Of a stretch of 64,000 bases of DNA, positions 9,296 through 17,817 are shown in pieces (position 1 is the first letter of the stretch; each line of letters opens with the position of its first letter). The stretch is taken from the NCBI GenBank assembly GCA_017557625.1, contig JAFYYG010000026.1:1-64000 (forward strand), written 5' to 3'. Source of the DNA: Muribaculaceae bacterium (GTDB lineage Bacteria; Bacteroidota; Bacteroidia; Bacteroidales; Muribaculaceae). The notes under the pieces are model-generated. The model did no database searches. It was given only the letters and a program-made list of their open reading frames with translations, and was not told where the DNA came from. The translations under genes and the position numbers were made by a program.

Positions 9296-9370
9296 GAGAG
9301 AACAATGAGGAGTCGCGGCTTTAGTGACAAATCGTGGAAATTTGTGGTTTTCGCGCAATTCTCCGTTTTT
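9296..9370 (+). repeat. Shared 75-bp upstream element, copy 2
   Basis: Matches 5226-5300 at 68/75 positions. The central 30 bp are identical and contain the ACAAAT/ATTTGT dyad (9327-9345). It ends 11 bp before the -33 box of bspA-like gene 2. Confidence 0.7.
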
Positions 9371-9381
9371 TCTAAAAAACA

Positions 9382-9414
9382 TTTGCATTTTTTGTATTTA
9401 ATTCTTTATATTTG
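9382..9414 (+). promoter_or_regulatory. Promoter of bspA-like gene 2
   Basis: TTTG at 9382-9385 and TATATTTG at 9407-9414, with a 21-bp spacer. The leader to the ATG at 9513 would be about 90 nt and contains a heptad array. Confidence 0.75.
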
Positions 9415-9460
9415 CAACCAAAATCAATCAAAAAGAGACTGATTAGTCATCATCAGAAAA

Positions 9461-9502
9461 CTGAAAACTAAAAACTGACAACTAATAACTCATAACTAAA
9501 TA
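9461..9502 (+). repeat. Heptad array (CTGAAAA/CTAATAA type) in the leader of bspA-like gene 2
   Basis: Six in-phase 7-bp units, all starting with CT: CTGAAAA, CTAAAAA, CTGACAA, CTAATAA, CTCATAA, CTAAATA. It ends 10 bp before the start codon, inside the predicted 5' leader. Confidence 0.85.
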
Positions 9503-9512
9503 CTCTCTTCTC

Positions 9513-12500
9513 ATGAAAAAGCTATTTTTACTTCTCTTGGCGCTGATTGCTACAACTTCTGTATTGGCCGAAGACTATATCACCGACATCATGGTGATTG
9601 GCGGCTCAAAGAGTGAAACGAACGCCCTGAAGGCCTCTTACACGGAGCAGGGCTGGACGGTCATTGACCAGGACCTGAATGCTGGCGCAGGTGGTGACTA
9701 CATCTTCCTGCTCTACAAGAAGGCCAGTGAGGTTAATGCTACTTACGGCACTTTTATCAAAGACATCTACATATCTTCGGACAGTGGCACGGCTCCCGAC
9801 TATATTGTACACAATCGCCGCCCCTATGAGCTCGTGCCCTACGATGGCAGTGACTATTTCAAGAGCAGCAAGGGAGACTTGAACTGCCATTGCTCTGGCA
9901 GCGACTACATTCATCTGTATTACACCATAAGATATCCTGGTGTAGACAACGGACAAGACTACACCACTGTAAAATCTATATATTTCAACAGCACTCAGGC
10001 TGGCGCAGTGGGCGAGAACGGCGGCACCACGGGCTATGACCTCAACTCTGGTGCCGGCGGGGACTACATATACATGCACACCGACAAGTCGCAGGGATGG
10101 ACATTCACCAAGAACTCTGATGGCACTCAGTGTTATATAAACGGTTTTGACGGACCCAAGACAACGTTGGCCTTTACTCGCATACCTACAACACTCGACG
10201 GTGCGCAGGTGGCCAACTTCGTGGGGTCGGTATTCAGCGGGTTCACCAACCTTGAGGAAATAATTTTTTATGAGAACACTATAATCAGCCAAATGCCGTT
10301 GATGCAGGGATGCTCTAAGTTTAAACATGTGACGACGGGTAATAATAACTTCGACCAGACTCCGTCTTCCATGACAAACATACCTGCTTTTGCGTTTGCA
10401 GGAACTGCCATTAATACGATAAACATGCCATCGGTAACCAATATAGGAGAGCATGCGTTCGAGGGAAGTGGACTCAAACAAATAACCCTTCAACCGTGTT
10501 TGATGGAAATTGGTTCTTGTGCTTTCCAAAATTGTAACGCTTTGACCGACATTTACTTCGACGGCACACAACAACAATGGAGCAATGTGACAAAGGGGGC
10601 AAATTGGAAGCCAGATGCCACCAAGGAGCATTGGCGCTGCATTGTGACCTTTGACGCTAACGGCCATGGCGTTGCACCCGAGGCACAAACTGTTTGGAGC
10701 AACCAGGACAAGGCGACAGAACCTACTCCACCAACCGCCGCTTTATATGTCTTTCAGGGCTGGTTTACCGAGGCGGAATGCACCCACCAGTGGAATTTCA
10801 ACACGGTAGTGAATAGCGACATTACGCTTTATGCCAAATGGTACCCACAATACACTTTCGATAGCGAGACCGGCGAACTGGCACTCCTCTGGGGCGAATT
10901 CAACAAGGACAACAAGTGGGGCGATGACGTGCCCGCCTCGGCCGTCAAGAGAGTAATCGCCAACAGTGGTGTGAGCTTTACAGGCGACTGCACAGAGCTG
11001 TTCAGCGCATTCGCCCAATGTGAGAGCATGGATTTGAGCAAGGTCAACACTGACAGTGTTACTAACATGAGTGGCATGTTCTATGGCTGCTCGAGCCTCA
11101 CTTCTCTCGACCTCTCGGGATGGAACACCGCCAATGTCACTGACATGAGCTGGATGTTCTACAACTGCAATGACATGACCTCGTTAGACCTCTTGGGTTG
11201 GGATACCGGCAATGTCACTGACATGATGAGGATGTTCCTCGACTGCTCAAACTTAACTACCATCTGCGTTGACTTAGGATGGCGTACCGAGAATGTTACA
11301 AGTTCAACTGAAATGTTCAAGAACTGCACCGCTATAGTAGGCTACATGGGAACAACCTACGATGAGAACCATATCGATAAAGAATATGCCCGCATCGATG
11401 GCGGTCCTGAATGCCCAGGCTATTTCAACACAGGAGGTCCACGTTATACTTTCAATAGTGAGTCAGGTACATTGCAGCTCCTCTGGGGCGAATTCAACAA
11501 GGACAACAAGTGGGGCGACGACGTGCCTGCTTCGAAAGTCAAAAGTGTCACCGCCACCAGATATGTTAGCTTCACGGGCGACTGTTCGATGCTGTTCAGG
11601 GCATTCGGCCAATGTTGGTGCATGGATTTGAGCAAGGTCAATACCCGCAATGCCACCAATATGAGCAATATGTTTTTAAGCTGCACAAGTTTGACTAACC
11701 TCAATGTCTCCGGATGGGACACAGGCAATGTCATCGACATGAATCGTATGTTCTTTGACTGCTGGATACTACCATCTCTTGACCTTACAGGTTGGAATAC
11801 CAGCAATGTCACCAATATGGAATATATGTTTTGTAACTGCATGAATCTTAACACCATATATGTGAGTCAAATGTGGAGCACTGAGAATGTCATCTATTCG
11901 TATTGTATGTTCGATGACTGCACCGCAATAGTGGGCGGCATGGGCACAACTTACGATAGAAACCATATTGATAAGGAATATGCCCGTATCGATGGCGGCC
12001 CCGACTGCCCAGGCTACTTCACCTCTGTGATGCCACGTTACACCTACAACAGCACCACTGGTGCACTGGCGCTCAACTGGGGCGTGTTCAACAGAACCGA
12101 CAAGTGGGGCGAAGATGTGCCCATTGAGGAAGTCAAGAGCGTCACCGCCACTAGAGCAGTGAGCTTCACGGGCGACTGCACAGAGCTGTTCTACAATTTC
12201 ACCAATTGTACGAGCATGGATTTGAATAGTGTCAACACCAGCAATTTAACCAATATGCCATTTATGTTCCTTGAATGCCATAACCTTACCACTCTCAATA
12301 TTTCGGATTGGAACACGAGCAATGTAACCACGATGCAAAATGCGTTTTCTGCCTGCCGAAACCTCACCACTCTCAATATTTCGGATTGGAACACAAGCAA
12401 TGTAACCATGATGCTTGGAATGTTCGAAAATTGCTCTAATTTGACCACCATCTATGTTGGCCAACAGTGGAGCACTGAGAATGTTTACGGTACCGCTTCA

Positions 12501-12824
12501 TCGGGTATGTTCAGAAACAACTATGCATTGATTGGCGGAATGGGCACTACTTTTGACCCTAACCACATAAATAAGGAGTATGCCCGCATCGATGGCGGCC
12601 CCGACTGCCCAGGCTACTTTACCGATCCGAATGCCACAGTGGTAGTGACAGGCGACGTGGACGGCGACGGATATGTGACTACGGTTGACATCACCGCCAT
12701 TTATAACTACCTGCTCAACGGCGACGAGACCTATCTCTCCACCAGCGACATCGACGGCGACGGCTTTATCACTACAACCGATATCACCGTAATATACAAT
12801 ATCCTTTTAGGAAACAAAAAATAA
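9513..12824 (+). CDS. Giant BspA-like surface protein 2 (beta-prism-like repeats, LRR, three DUF285 modules, dockerin)
   Basis: An 1103-aa exported paralogue of protein 1 with the same order. Signal peptide 1-19; three beta-prism-like units (21-185), each ending in a DLN/GxG/DYI motif; BspA leucine-rich segments (about 205-345); a Listeria-Bacteroides repeat (about 377-445); a dockerin-like pair of GDVDGDGY/SDIDGDGF loops (1044-1103). It has three DUF285 modules (from about 447, 642 and 840) where protein 1 has two. Each module opens with an R/QYTF...TGELxLLWGEFN segment and closes with ARIDGGPxxPGYF. The near-identical module borders suggest growth and loss by recombination. It probably sits at the cell surface; the binding target is unknown. 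Confidence 0.85.
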   Translation: MKKLFLLLLALIATTSVLAEDYITDIMVIGGSKSETNALKASYTEQGWTVIDQDLNAGAGGDYIFLLYKKASEVNATYGTFIKDIYISSDSGTAPDYIVHNRRPYELVPYDGSDYFKSSKGDLNCHCSGSDYIHLYYTIRYPGVDNGQDYTTVKSIYFNSTQAGAVGENGGTTGYDLNSGAGGDYIYMHTDKSQGWTFTKNSDGTQCYINGFDGPKTTLAFTRIPTTLDGAQVANFVGSVFSGFTNLEEIIFYENTIISQMPLMQGCSKFKHVTTGNNNFDQTPSSMTNIPAFAFAGTAINTINMPSVTNIGEHAFEGSGLKQITLQPCLMEIGSCAFQNCNALTDIYFDGTQQQWSNVTKGANWKPDATKEHWRCIVTFDANGHGVAPEAQTVWSNQDKATEPTPPTAALYVFQGWFTEAECTHQWNFNTVVNSDITLYAKWYPQYTFDSETGELALLWGEFNKDNKWGDDVPASAVKRVIANSGVSFTGDCTELFSAFAQCESMDLSKVNTDSVTNMSGMFYGCSSLTSLDLSGWNTANVTDMSWMFYNCNDMTSLDLLGWDTGNVTDMMRMFLDCSNLTTICVDLGWRTENVTSSTEMFKNCTAIVGYMGTTYDENHIDKEYARIDGGPECPGYFNTGGPRYTFNSESGTLQLLWGEFNKDNKWGDDVPASKVKSVTATRYVSFTGDCSMLFRAFGQCWCMDLSKVNTRNATNMSNMFLSCTSLTNLNVSGWDTGNVIDMNRMFFDCWILPSLDLTGWNTSNVTNMEYMFCNCMNLNTIYVSQMWSTENVIYSYCMFDDCTAIVGGMGTTYDRNHIDKEYARIDGGPDCPGYFTSVMPRYTYNSTTGALALNWGVFNRTDKWGEDVPIEEVKSVTATRAVSFTGDCTELFYNFTNCTSMDLNSVNTSNLTNMPFMFLECHNLTTLNISDWNTSNVTTMQNAFSACRNLTTLNISDWNTSNVTMMLGMFENCSNLTTIYVGQQWSTENVYGTASSGMFRNNYALIGGMGTTFDPNHINKEYARIDGGPDCPGYFTDPNATVVVTGDVDGDGYVTTVDITAIYNYLLNGDETYLSTSDIDGDGFITTTDITVIYNILLGNKK

Positions 12825-12885
12825 GTGTAAAGTGTTATGTAGGGACAAGGCACGCCTTGTCCGTTAAGTGTTAATTGGGCTGACG

Positions 12886-12913
12886 CATTCATTAATGCAT
12901 AATGGGCAATTCA
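12886..12913 (+). repeat. Short heptad array
   Basis: Four in-phase 7-bp units (CATTCAT, TAATGCA, TAATGGG, CAATTCA). The third and fourth resemble units of the arrays at 8985 and 61154. It overlaps the first bases of the TCAGCC-GTA-GGCTGA hairpin. Confidence 0.65.
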
Positions 12914-12936
12914 GCCGTAGGCTGACCTTTGTGTAA

Positions 12937-12993
12937 CCCCCAATACCGATTGCCAAGTGAGCGCAGCGAAGCGCAGGTAATCGGCATTGGGGG
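12937..12993. repeat. Long imperfect palindrome
   Basis: The left arm 12937-12951 (CCCCCAATACCGATT) pairs with 12979-12993 at 14 of 15 positions. The loop contains a smaller GCGC/GCGC palindrome. Confidence 0.8.
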
Positions 12994-13105
12994 TATAACA
13001 GCACATAGGGAATAGTCGCTGAAGGCGACCCCATGGTTGCGCTCATGGAACTTGGACGAAACAAGGAGTCGCCGTTGGCGACGAGTGTGTGGAGGTTTTC
13101 AATCC

Positions 13106-13161
13106 CCCCCTTTGACGCTTATTCCGCTCGCTATCGCTCGCTTCACAAGCGTCAAAGGGGG
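13106..13161. repeat. Perfect 15-bp inverted repeat
   Basis: CCCCCTTTGACGCTT (13106-13120) is perfectly complementary to 13147-13161. The 26-nt loop holds a tandem GCTCGCTATC-like repeat. No T run follows, so it is not a classic terminator. Confidence 0.8.
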
Positions 13162-13492
13162 TTGCTCAGAGGTCAGCCTCCGGCCGAATCTTATGTGCTA
13201 CATTATCTCGGTCATTCGGTCATGTCAAACAACTATCACAACCTCATTTCGCTAAATTCACACGATTCGCCGTTTTTATTCAAAAAGCTGCGAACTGATT
13301 TCGTCAAAAATGCGATTAAGCGAGACAAAGCTGAGCTTGCTCAAGACCTTGCGAGCGTGAGCATTTTATTCAAGACATGACAAGGATAACAAAAATTTAA
13401 TTGTTTGTGTTTGTTATTTTTTGTTGCCTTTGTTTGACAATCTGAATGTTTTGTAGAATTCGCATGATTTGCTGATTTTTCTCTTTAAATTC

Positions 13493-13523
13493 TTTGTTTT
13501 TTTGCAAATTTTCTTTATATTTG
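13493..13523 (+). promoter_or_regulatory. Promoter of bspA-like gene 3
   Basis: TTTG at 13493-13496 and TATATTTG at 13516-13523, spacer 19 bp. The -7 region (CTTTATATTTGCA) is the same as in the other two BspA-like genes, but the 75-bp upstream element is absent. Confidence 0.75.
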
Positions 13524-13575
13524 CAACCGAAATGAAGTAAAAAAGATTAACTAACAACCCATAAACTATTAGCGT

Positions 13576-16500
13576 ATGAAAAAGATTCTACTATTTTTCT
13601 TGACTTTGCTCACGGCGATGACGGCGTGGGCGAGCACCTTCACGGTGACCAACGACGGCAACAATTTCATCATCACGCGTAACGGTTCCGGCAACGAGAC
13701 CGTGTATTACCGCACGGTGAATCTCTCGGCCTTTGCAGGCAAGAACTACACCGAGAGAACAGGTGAAATTAGATTTGGTTCGACCCAAACCCAAGCTACA
13801 ATCGATGTCGCTGAAACCCCCAGCGAAATAGATTCATACTTTAATGACAGCCCTCTTGTGAACAATTTGGCGTACGCTTTTCAAGTAGGTTGTCATACGC
13901 GCACTTACCGCTTTGAGGTGCTCGACAGTTACGGCAATGTGCTAGCCTATCATGACCGTGACATAGAATTTCCCGAAAGATACCAGTTTAATGACGCCTA
14001 TTTGAATAAGAGTGTTACCGACCTGATATATTTCACTGACGATGGCGAAATGAAGTCATACTTTGCCAACAAGTATGTTGATAGGACTCCGACTAACTAC
14101 GGTGGAGGATGGATTAAGGTTACAGATGCAGGATATAGTCAAAATTGCTGGCGTTTTAAGGTAGACCTGTTTGGTGCTGGTACTTGGGTACCGTCCTACT
14201 ATGCCGAATCTTTAGGCATGTTTGTGTATGCCACAGTCTTTTTCACCCAAAAGGAAGAAAACGATGGCTATCAGTACATCCAGATTATTAAGCAGAACTA
14301 CAATGATTACGATGATAATGACCCCGACGGTGCAGTCAATGACCCCGAAGTCTCAATGTATAAAGCATGCTTTGAGTTGAGCAAAAGTGGCGTCACAACC
14401 AGTGAGCATTACCAGTTCTTCCCGCACCGCTACGATTATGTCAACAAAGCGGCCGAAGAGGAACATAGCATCTCTCGTTATGAGTTTGATTACAACAACA
14501 GCTACCTTTGGCAGCAGAAATTCAATAGCAATGAAGAAAGGCCAAGCACTTCGGGCTCGCTGGTTTTTAAGCCGTATTCGACTAATTTTTATGTCCGTTT
14601 TGATGCAGCTGGCAACGGCGATGATAACTGGTATTTCAAAGATCTCAAAGCCCGTATGGCACTGGTTGACACAGTCACTCCTTCCATTAACGAATACAAA
14701 GTCTCTGGCGGAAGGCACAGTAAGGGCAACAGAATCTATGTGAGTGTGGCGTTCAATGAAATGGTTAGAGCTAGCAGCACGACCCAACTCAACACCAATT
14801 GGGGACCACTCAACTATATAGAAGGCAACGGCTCCAATGTGCTCACCTTCAGTGGTTTCATCAGCAACAATGCCAGTGGCACTTTCACCGTGAACAGCTA
14901 TAGTGGATATATTACCGACTGGGCCGGCAACGAATATTACCGCACCATCAATCATAACTTTGGTACCACTCTCGATGTCAACACATACTCTATCACATAT
15001 CAACTTAACGGCGGTTCCCTGCCATCAGGACAAAGCAATCCCACCAGCTACACTGATGCGAGTCCTGACATCACGCTGAACAACCCAGTTCGCGAGGGTT
15101 ACACCTTTAAGGGCTGGACAGGCAATAATGGCACCACACCAGAGATCACCGTCACCATTCCTACCAACTCAATTGGCAACCGTACTTACATCGCCAACTG
15201 GGAACCAATAAACTATAGTATCACTTACAATCTAAATGGAGGCTCACTGACTGCAGGACAAAGCAATCCAACCACATACAATATCGAGACACCAACTTTC
15301 ACACTTAACAATCCCCAAAAACCAGGTTACGACTTTAAAGGCTGGTCAGGCAGCAACGGCAGCACTCCAAATGCCACCGTCACTATCGCTCAAGGTTCTA
15401 CGGGCGACCGCAACTACACCGCCAATTGGGAGCTTCCACGCTACTCCTTCAATAGCACCACCGGTGAGCTGGTTCTTCTCAGGGGTGAGTTCAACAGCTC
15501 CAATAAGTGGGGCAGCGATGTGCCAATCGATGCCGTCACGAGCGTGACAGCCACCGATGAGGTGAGCTTCACAGGCGTCTGCGCAGAGCTGTTCCGCTAT
15601 TTCTCTAATTGCACGAGCATGGACCTAAGCAATGTCAACACTAGCACTGTTACCGACATGGCTGCCATGTTCAACAGTTGTCCAAACCTTGAGACGCTTA
15701 ACGTCGCGGGATGGAATACTGGCAATGTCACTACCACTAACGCAATGTTCTACGGATGCTCAAGCCTTAACTCGATTGATGTCTCAGGATGGAATACAGG
15801 GAGCCTTTCCAACATGAGCGGCATGTTCTATGGGTGCTCGAGTCTTACCTCACTTGACCTCTCGGGGTGGACCACCAGCAATGTCACCACCATGGCGGCG
15901 TTGTTCCTTAATTGCTCAAATTTGACCACAATCTATGTTGTTGAAGACTGGGATACTGGGCATCTCTATGATTCGGCTGGCATGTTCTATGGCTGCACCT
16001 CTTTGGTGGGTGGCAAGGGCACGACCTACGACGAGAACCATATTAATTCCGTGTATGCCCGCATCGACCACGGTCCCAATAACCCTGGCTACTTCACCGA
16101 CGCGAATGCTTTGCCGCGCTACACCTTCGACAGCGCGACTGGTGCCCTTTCGCTCAACTGGGGCGAGTTCAACAAGGATGCCAAGTGGGGCGACGATGTG
16201 CCTCCTTTGTCAGTCATTAGCGTGACCGCCACCGATGAGGTGAGCTTCACCGGCGACTGTACGCAGTTGTTCTATGGTTTTGAGAATTGCACAAGCATGG
16301 ACTTGAACAGCGTCAACACCAGCGAAGTCACCAGTATGAGAAATATGTTCACTGGCTGTGTTAGTTTGACTTCGCTTGACCTCTCGAACTGGGACACAGG
16401 CAATGTCACCGATATGTACTGTATGTTCCTGCAATGCAACCACCTTGACTCGCTCAACCTTTCAAACTTCAATACTGCCAACGTCACCAATATGGCTCTC

Positions 16501-17055
16501 ATGTTTGATGGCTGCAAGAAACTTAAATCGCTCAACGTCTCGGGATGGGACACTGGCAATGTCACCGAAATGTATAATCTGTTCTGCAGCTGCTCGAGTC
16601 TCAAAACCCTCGACCTCTCGGGCTGGAGTGCCGGCAATGCAACTCAGTTGATGTCTATGTTCGCTCTTTGCGATAGCCTGACCACCATCTATGCCGATCG
16701 AGATTGGAACATATGGAGCAACGCTAACTCAAGTGGCATGTTCGGCAGTTGCACCTCACTGGTGGGCGGCATGGGCACGATATTCACTTGGGATCACGTT
16801 GGTGCAGAGTATGCCCGCATCGACGGCGGTCCTGATAGTCCAGGATACTTCACCGACCCGAATGCCGTGGTGGTTGTGACAGGCGACGTTGACGGCGACG
16901 GATACGTGACTACAGTAGATATCACATGCATCTACAACTACCTGCTCAACGGCGACACTACCTTCCTTGCCACTAGCGATGTAGATGGCGACGGATATGT
17001 GACTACGACAGATATAACCGTAATCTATAATATTCTTCTTGGAAGCAAAAAATAG
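13576..17055 (+). CDS. Giant BspA-like surface protein 3 (Ig-like, two Listeria-Bacteroides repeats, DUF285, dockerin)
   Basis: An 1159-aa exported protein. The signal peptide (1-19) and C-terminal half match its two paralogues, but the N-terminal 470 residues differ. There are no beta-prism-like repeats. Instead there is an unrecognised beta-rich domain (about 20-370) and an Ig-like segment that opens VTPSINEYKVSGG (about 375-470). Two Listeria-Bacteroides repeats follow (about 472-546 and 547-618), then two DUF285 modules (from about 620 and 840) and the dockerin-like pair (1102-1159). The shared 3' half with a swapped 5' half suggests recombination between paralogues. A surface adhesin or assembly role is likely from the family, not shown. 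Confidence 0.85.
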   Translation: MKKILLFFLTLLTAMTAWASTFTVTNDGNNFIITRNGSGNETVYYRTVNLSAFAGKNYTERTGEIRFGSTQTQATIDVAETPSEIDSYFNDSPLVNNLAYAFQVGCHTRTYRFEVLDSYGNVLAYHDRDIEFPERYQFNDAYLNKSVTDLIYFTDDGEMKSYFANKYVDRTPTNYGGGWIKVTDAGYSQNCWRFKVDLFGAGTWVPSYYAESLGMFVYATVFFTQKEENDGYQYIQIIKQNYNDYDDNDPDGAVNDPEVSMYKACFELSKSGVTTSEHYQFFPHRYDYVNKAAEEEHSISRYEFDYNNSYLWQQKFNSNEERPSTSGSLVFKPYSTNFYVRFDAAGNGDDNWYFKDLKARMALVDTVTPSINEYKVSGGRHSKGNRIYVSVAFNEMVRASSTTQLNTNWGPLNYIEGNGSNVLTFSGFISNNASGTFTVNSYSGYITDWAGNEYYRTINHNFGTTLDVNTYSITYQLNGGSLPSGQSNPTSYTDASPDITLNNPVREGYTFKGWTGNNGTTPEITVTIPTNSIGNRTYIANWEPINYSITYNLNGGSLTAGQSNPTTYNIETPTFTLNNPQKPGYDFKGWSGSNGSTPNATVTIAQGSTGDRNYTANWELPRYSFNSTTGELVLLRGEFNSSNKWGSDVPIDAVTSVTATDEVSFTGVCAELFRYFSNCTSMDLSNVNTSTVTDMAAMFNSCPNLETLNVAGWNTGNVTTTNAMFYGCSSLNSIDVSGWNTGSLSNMSGMFYGCSSLTSLDLSGWTTSNVTTMAALFLNCSNLTTIYVVEDWDTGHLYDSAGMFYGCTSLVGGKGTTYDENHINSVYARIDHGPNNPGYFTDANALPRYTFDSATGALSLNWGEFNKDAKWGDDVPPLSVISVTATDEVSFTGDCTQLFYGFENCTSMDLNSVNTSEVTSMRNMFTGCVSLTSLDLSNWDTGNVTDMYCMFLQCNHLDSLNLSNFNTANVTNMALMFDGCKKLKSLNVSGWDTGNVTEMYNLFCSCSSLKTLDLSGWSAGNATQLMSMFALCDSLTTIYADRDWNIWSNANSSGMFGSCTSLVGGMGTIFTWDHVGAEYARIDGGPDSPGYFTDPNAVVVVTGDVDGDGYVTTVDITCIYNYLLNGDTTFLATSDVDGDGYVTTTDITVIYNILLGSKK

Positions 17056-17094
17056 TTAATCACTGGGAGAGCGTCTGGAATTAATGCACAACAA

Positions 17095-17124
17095 GGGTGT
17101 GTCAGTTGTTTTTTTGACGCACCC
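17095..17124 (+). terminator. Possible terminator after bspA-like gene 3
   Basis: GGGTGTGTCA (17095-17104) and TGACGCACCC (17115-17124) form a 10-bp stem with one G-T pair around a T-rich loop. No T run follows the stem, so termination is uncertain. Confidence 0.45.
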
Positions 17125-17160
17125 TCTTGCAACGTCACAGGACAGCAAAAACAGAAGACA

Positions 17161-17706
17161 ATGGAAGACAGGAAATATGAAGTTGAAGAGGTGGTTGCGG
17201 TGGTTGACCGTGACCGATATGTGCGAGAGTTTCGTGATGTGGCGACCTTTGAGGGGTGCTGCCGTGCATGCCCAAACTATGGCAGACGCTGGGGATGCCC
17301 GCCGTTTGACCATGACACCCTTCAAGACCTATTGCCTTACAACAAGGTGATGATAATTGGCATGAAACTCACGCCCCATGATGAGCGGCTGCCGCTTGAG
17401 CAGGCTCAGGAGTTGATGCGCCCCGAGATAATGCGTGTGAACAAACGCTTGTTGGACTTGGAGCGTGAGAAGAATGGTCTCGCTTTTGGCTTCGTTGGCG
17501 ATTGTCCCTACTGCAATGGCGCACCCTGCGCTCGACAGCAAGGCAAGCCTTGCCGACATCCCGATGTGGTGCGCCCCTCGCTTGAAGCTTACGGCTTCGA
17601 TATTGGCAAGACCACAAGCGAGTTGCTTGGCATTGACATTCAGTGGGGAGGCAAGCACATACCCAAGTTCCTGACCATAGTGTGCGGCCTGTTCTTTAAT
17701 TCATGA
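17161..17706 (+). CDS. DUF2284-type predicted metal-binding protein
   Basis: A 181-aa cytoplasmic protein rich in cysteine clusters. It has GCCRACPNYGRRWGCPP near residues 32-48 and then GDCPYCNGAPCARQQGKPC near 117-135. These match my memory of DUF2284, a small family thought to bind a metal or iron-sulfur cluster, whose biochemical role is unknown. It stands between the third BspA-like gene and ribD with no obvious operon partner. The ATG at 17161 is chosen because the N-terminal acidic segment is typical and no better start follows. Confidence 0.75.
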   Translation: MEDRKYEVEEVVAVVDRDRYVREFRDVATFEGCCRACPNYGRRWGCPPFDHDTLQDLLPYNKVMIIGMKLTPHDERLPLEQAQELMRPEIMRVNKRLLDLEREKNGLAFGFVGDCPYCNGAPCARQQGKPCRHPDVVRPSLEAYGFDIGKTTSELLGIDIQWGGKHIPKFLTIVCGLFFNS

Positions 17707-17805
17707 TGCGCAATATGAGGTTTATAAGATATTGAAAATGTGTAAATTACTCTTAGCTGGTTTGATTAGTGTGCTTTAATCAAACAGGGTTGCGAGTTTT
17801 TGTAG

Positions 17806-17813
17806 TAATTTTG
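17806..17813 (+). promoter_or_regulatory. -7 box of ribD
   Basis: TAATTTTG fits the TAnnTTTG consensus but lies only 4 bp before the GTG start codon, so the transcript would have almost no leader. No convincing -33 TTTG is seen at the right distance. Confidence 0.45.
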
Positions 17814-17817
17814 CGCT

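Larger units (their letters stand above)
9071..9512 (+). other. Intergenic region upstream of bspA-like gene 2
   Basis: About 440 bp without a gene. It contains a small GCG-CTA-CGC palindrome near 9138-9148, an A+T-rich stretch, the second copy of the shared upstream element (9296-9370), a promoter (9382-9414) and a heptad array in the leader (9461-9502). Confidence 0.6.
12825..13575 (+). other. Palindrome-rich intergenic region before bspA-like gene 3
   Basis: A 751-bp gap dense in structure. Hairpins: GGACAAGGC/GCCTTGTCC (12843-12862); TCAGCC-GTA-GGCTGA (12911-12925); a 15-bp stem with 27-nt loop (12937-12993); GTCGC/GCGAC (13015-13029); GTCGCC-GTT-GGCGAC (13068-13082); and a perfect 15-bp stem with 26-nt loop (13106-13161). 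A short heptad array lies at 12886-12913. A dispersed repeat is at 13333-13369. The promoter of bspA-like gene 3 closes the gap. Reading frames across 13033-13380 run through these palindromes and look non-coding. Confidence 0.75.

Noticed and set aside
13033..13380. A 115-codon open frame upstream of bspA-like gene 3
   Set aside because: It reads through two hairpins and a dispersed repeat. Composition and structure point to non-coding repeat DNA.
191..17055. Dockerin modules as evidence of a cellulosome
   Set aside because: No cohesin scaffoldin or polysaccharide-degrading enzyme is visible nearby, and the dockerin carriers are an amidase and adhesin-like proteins.
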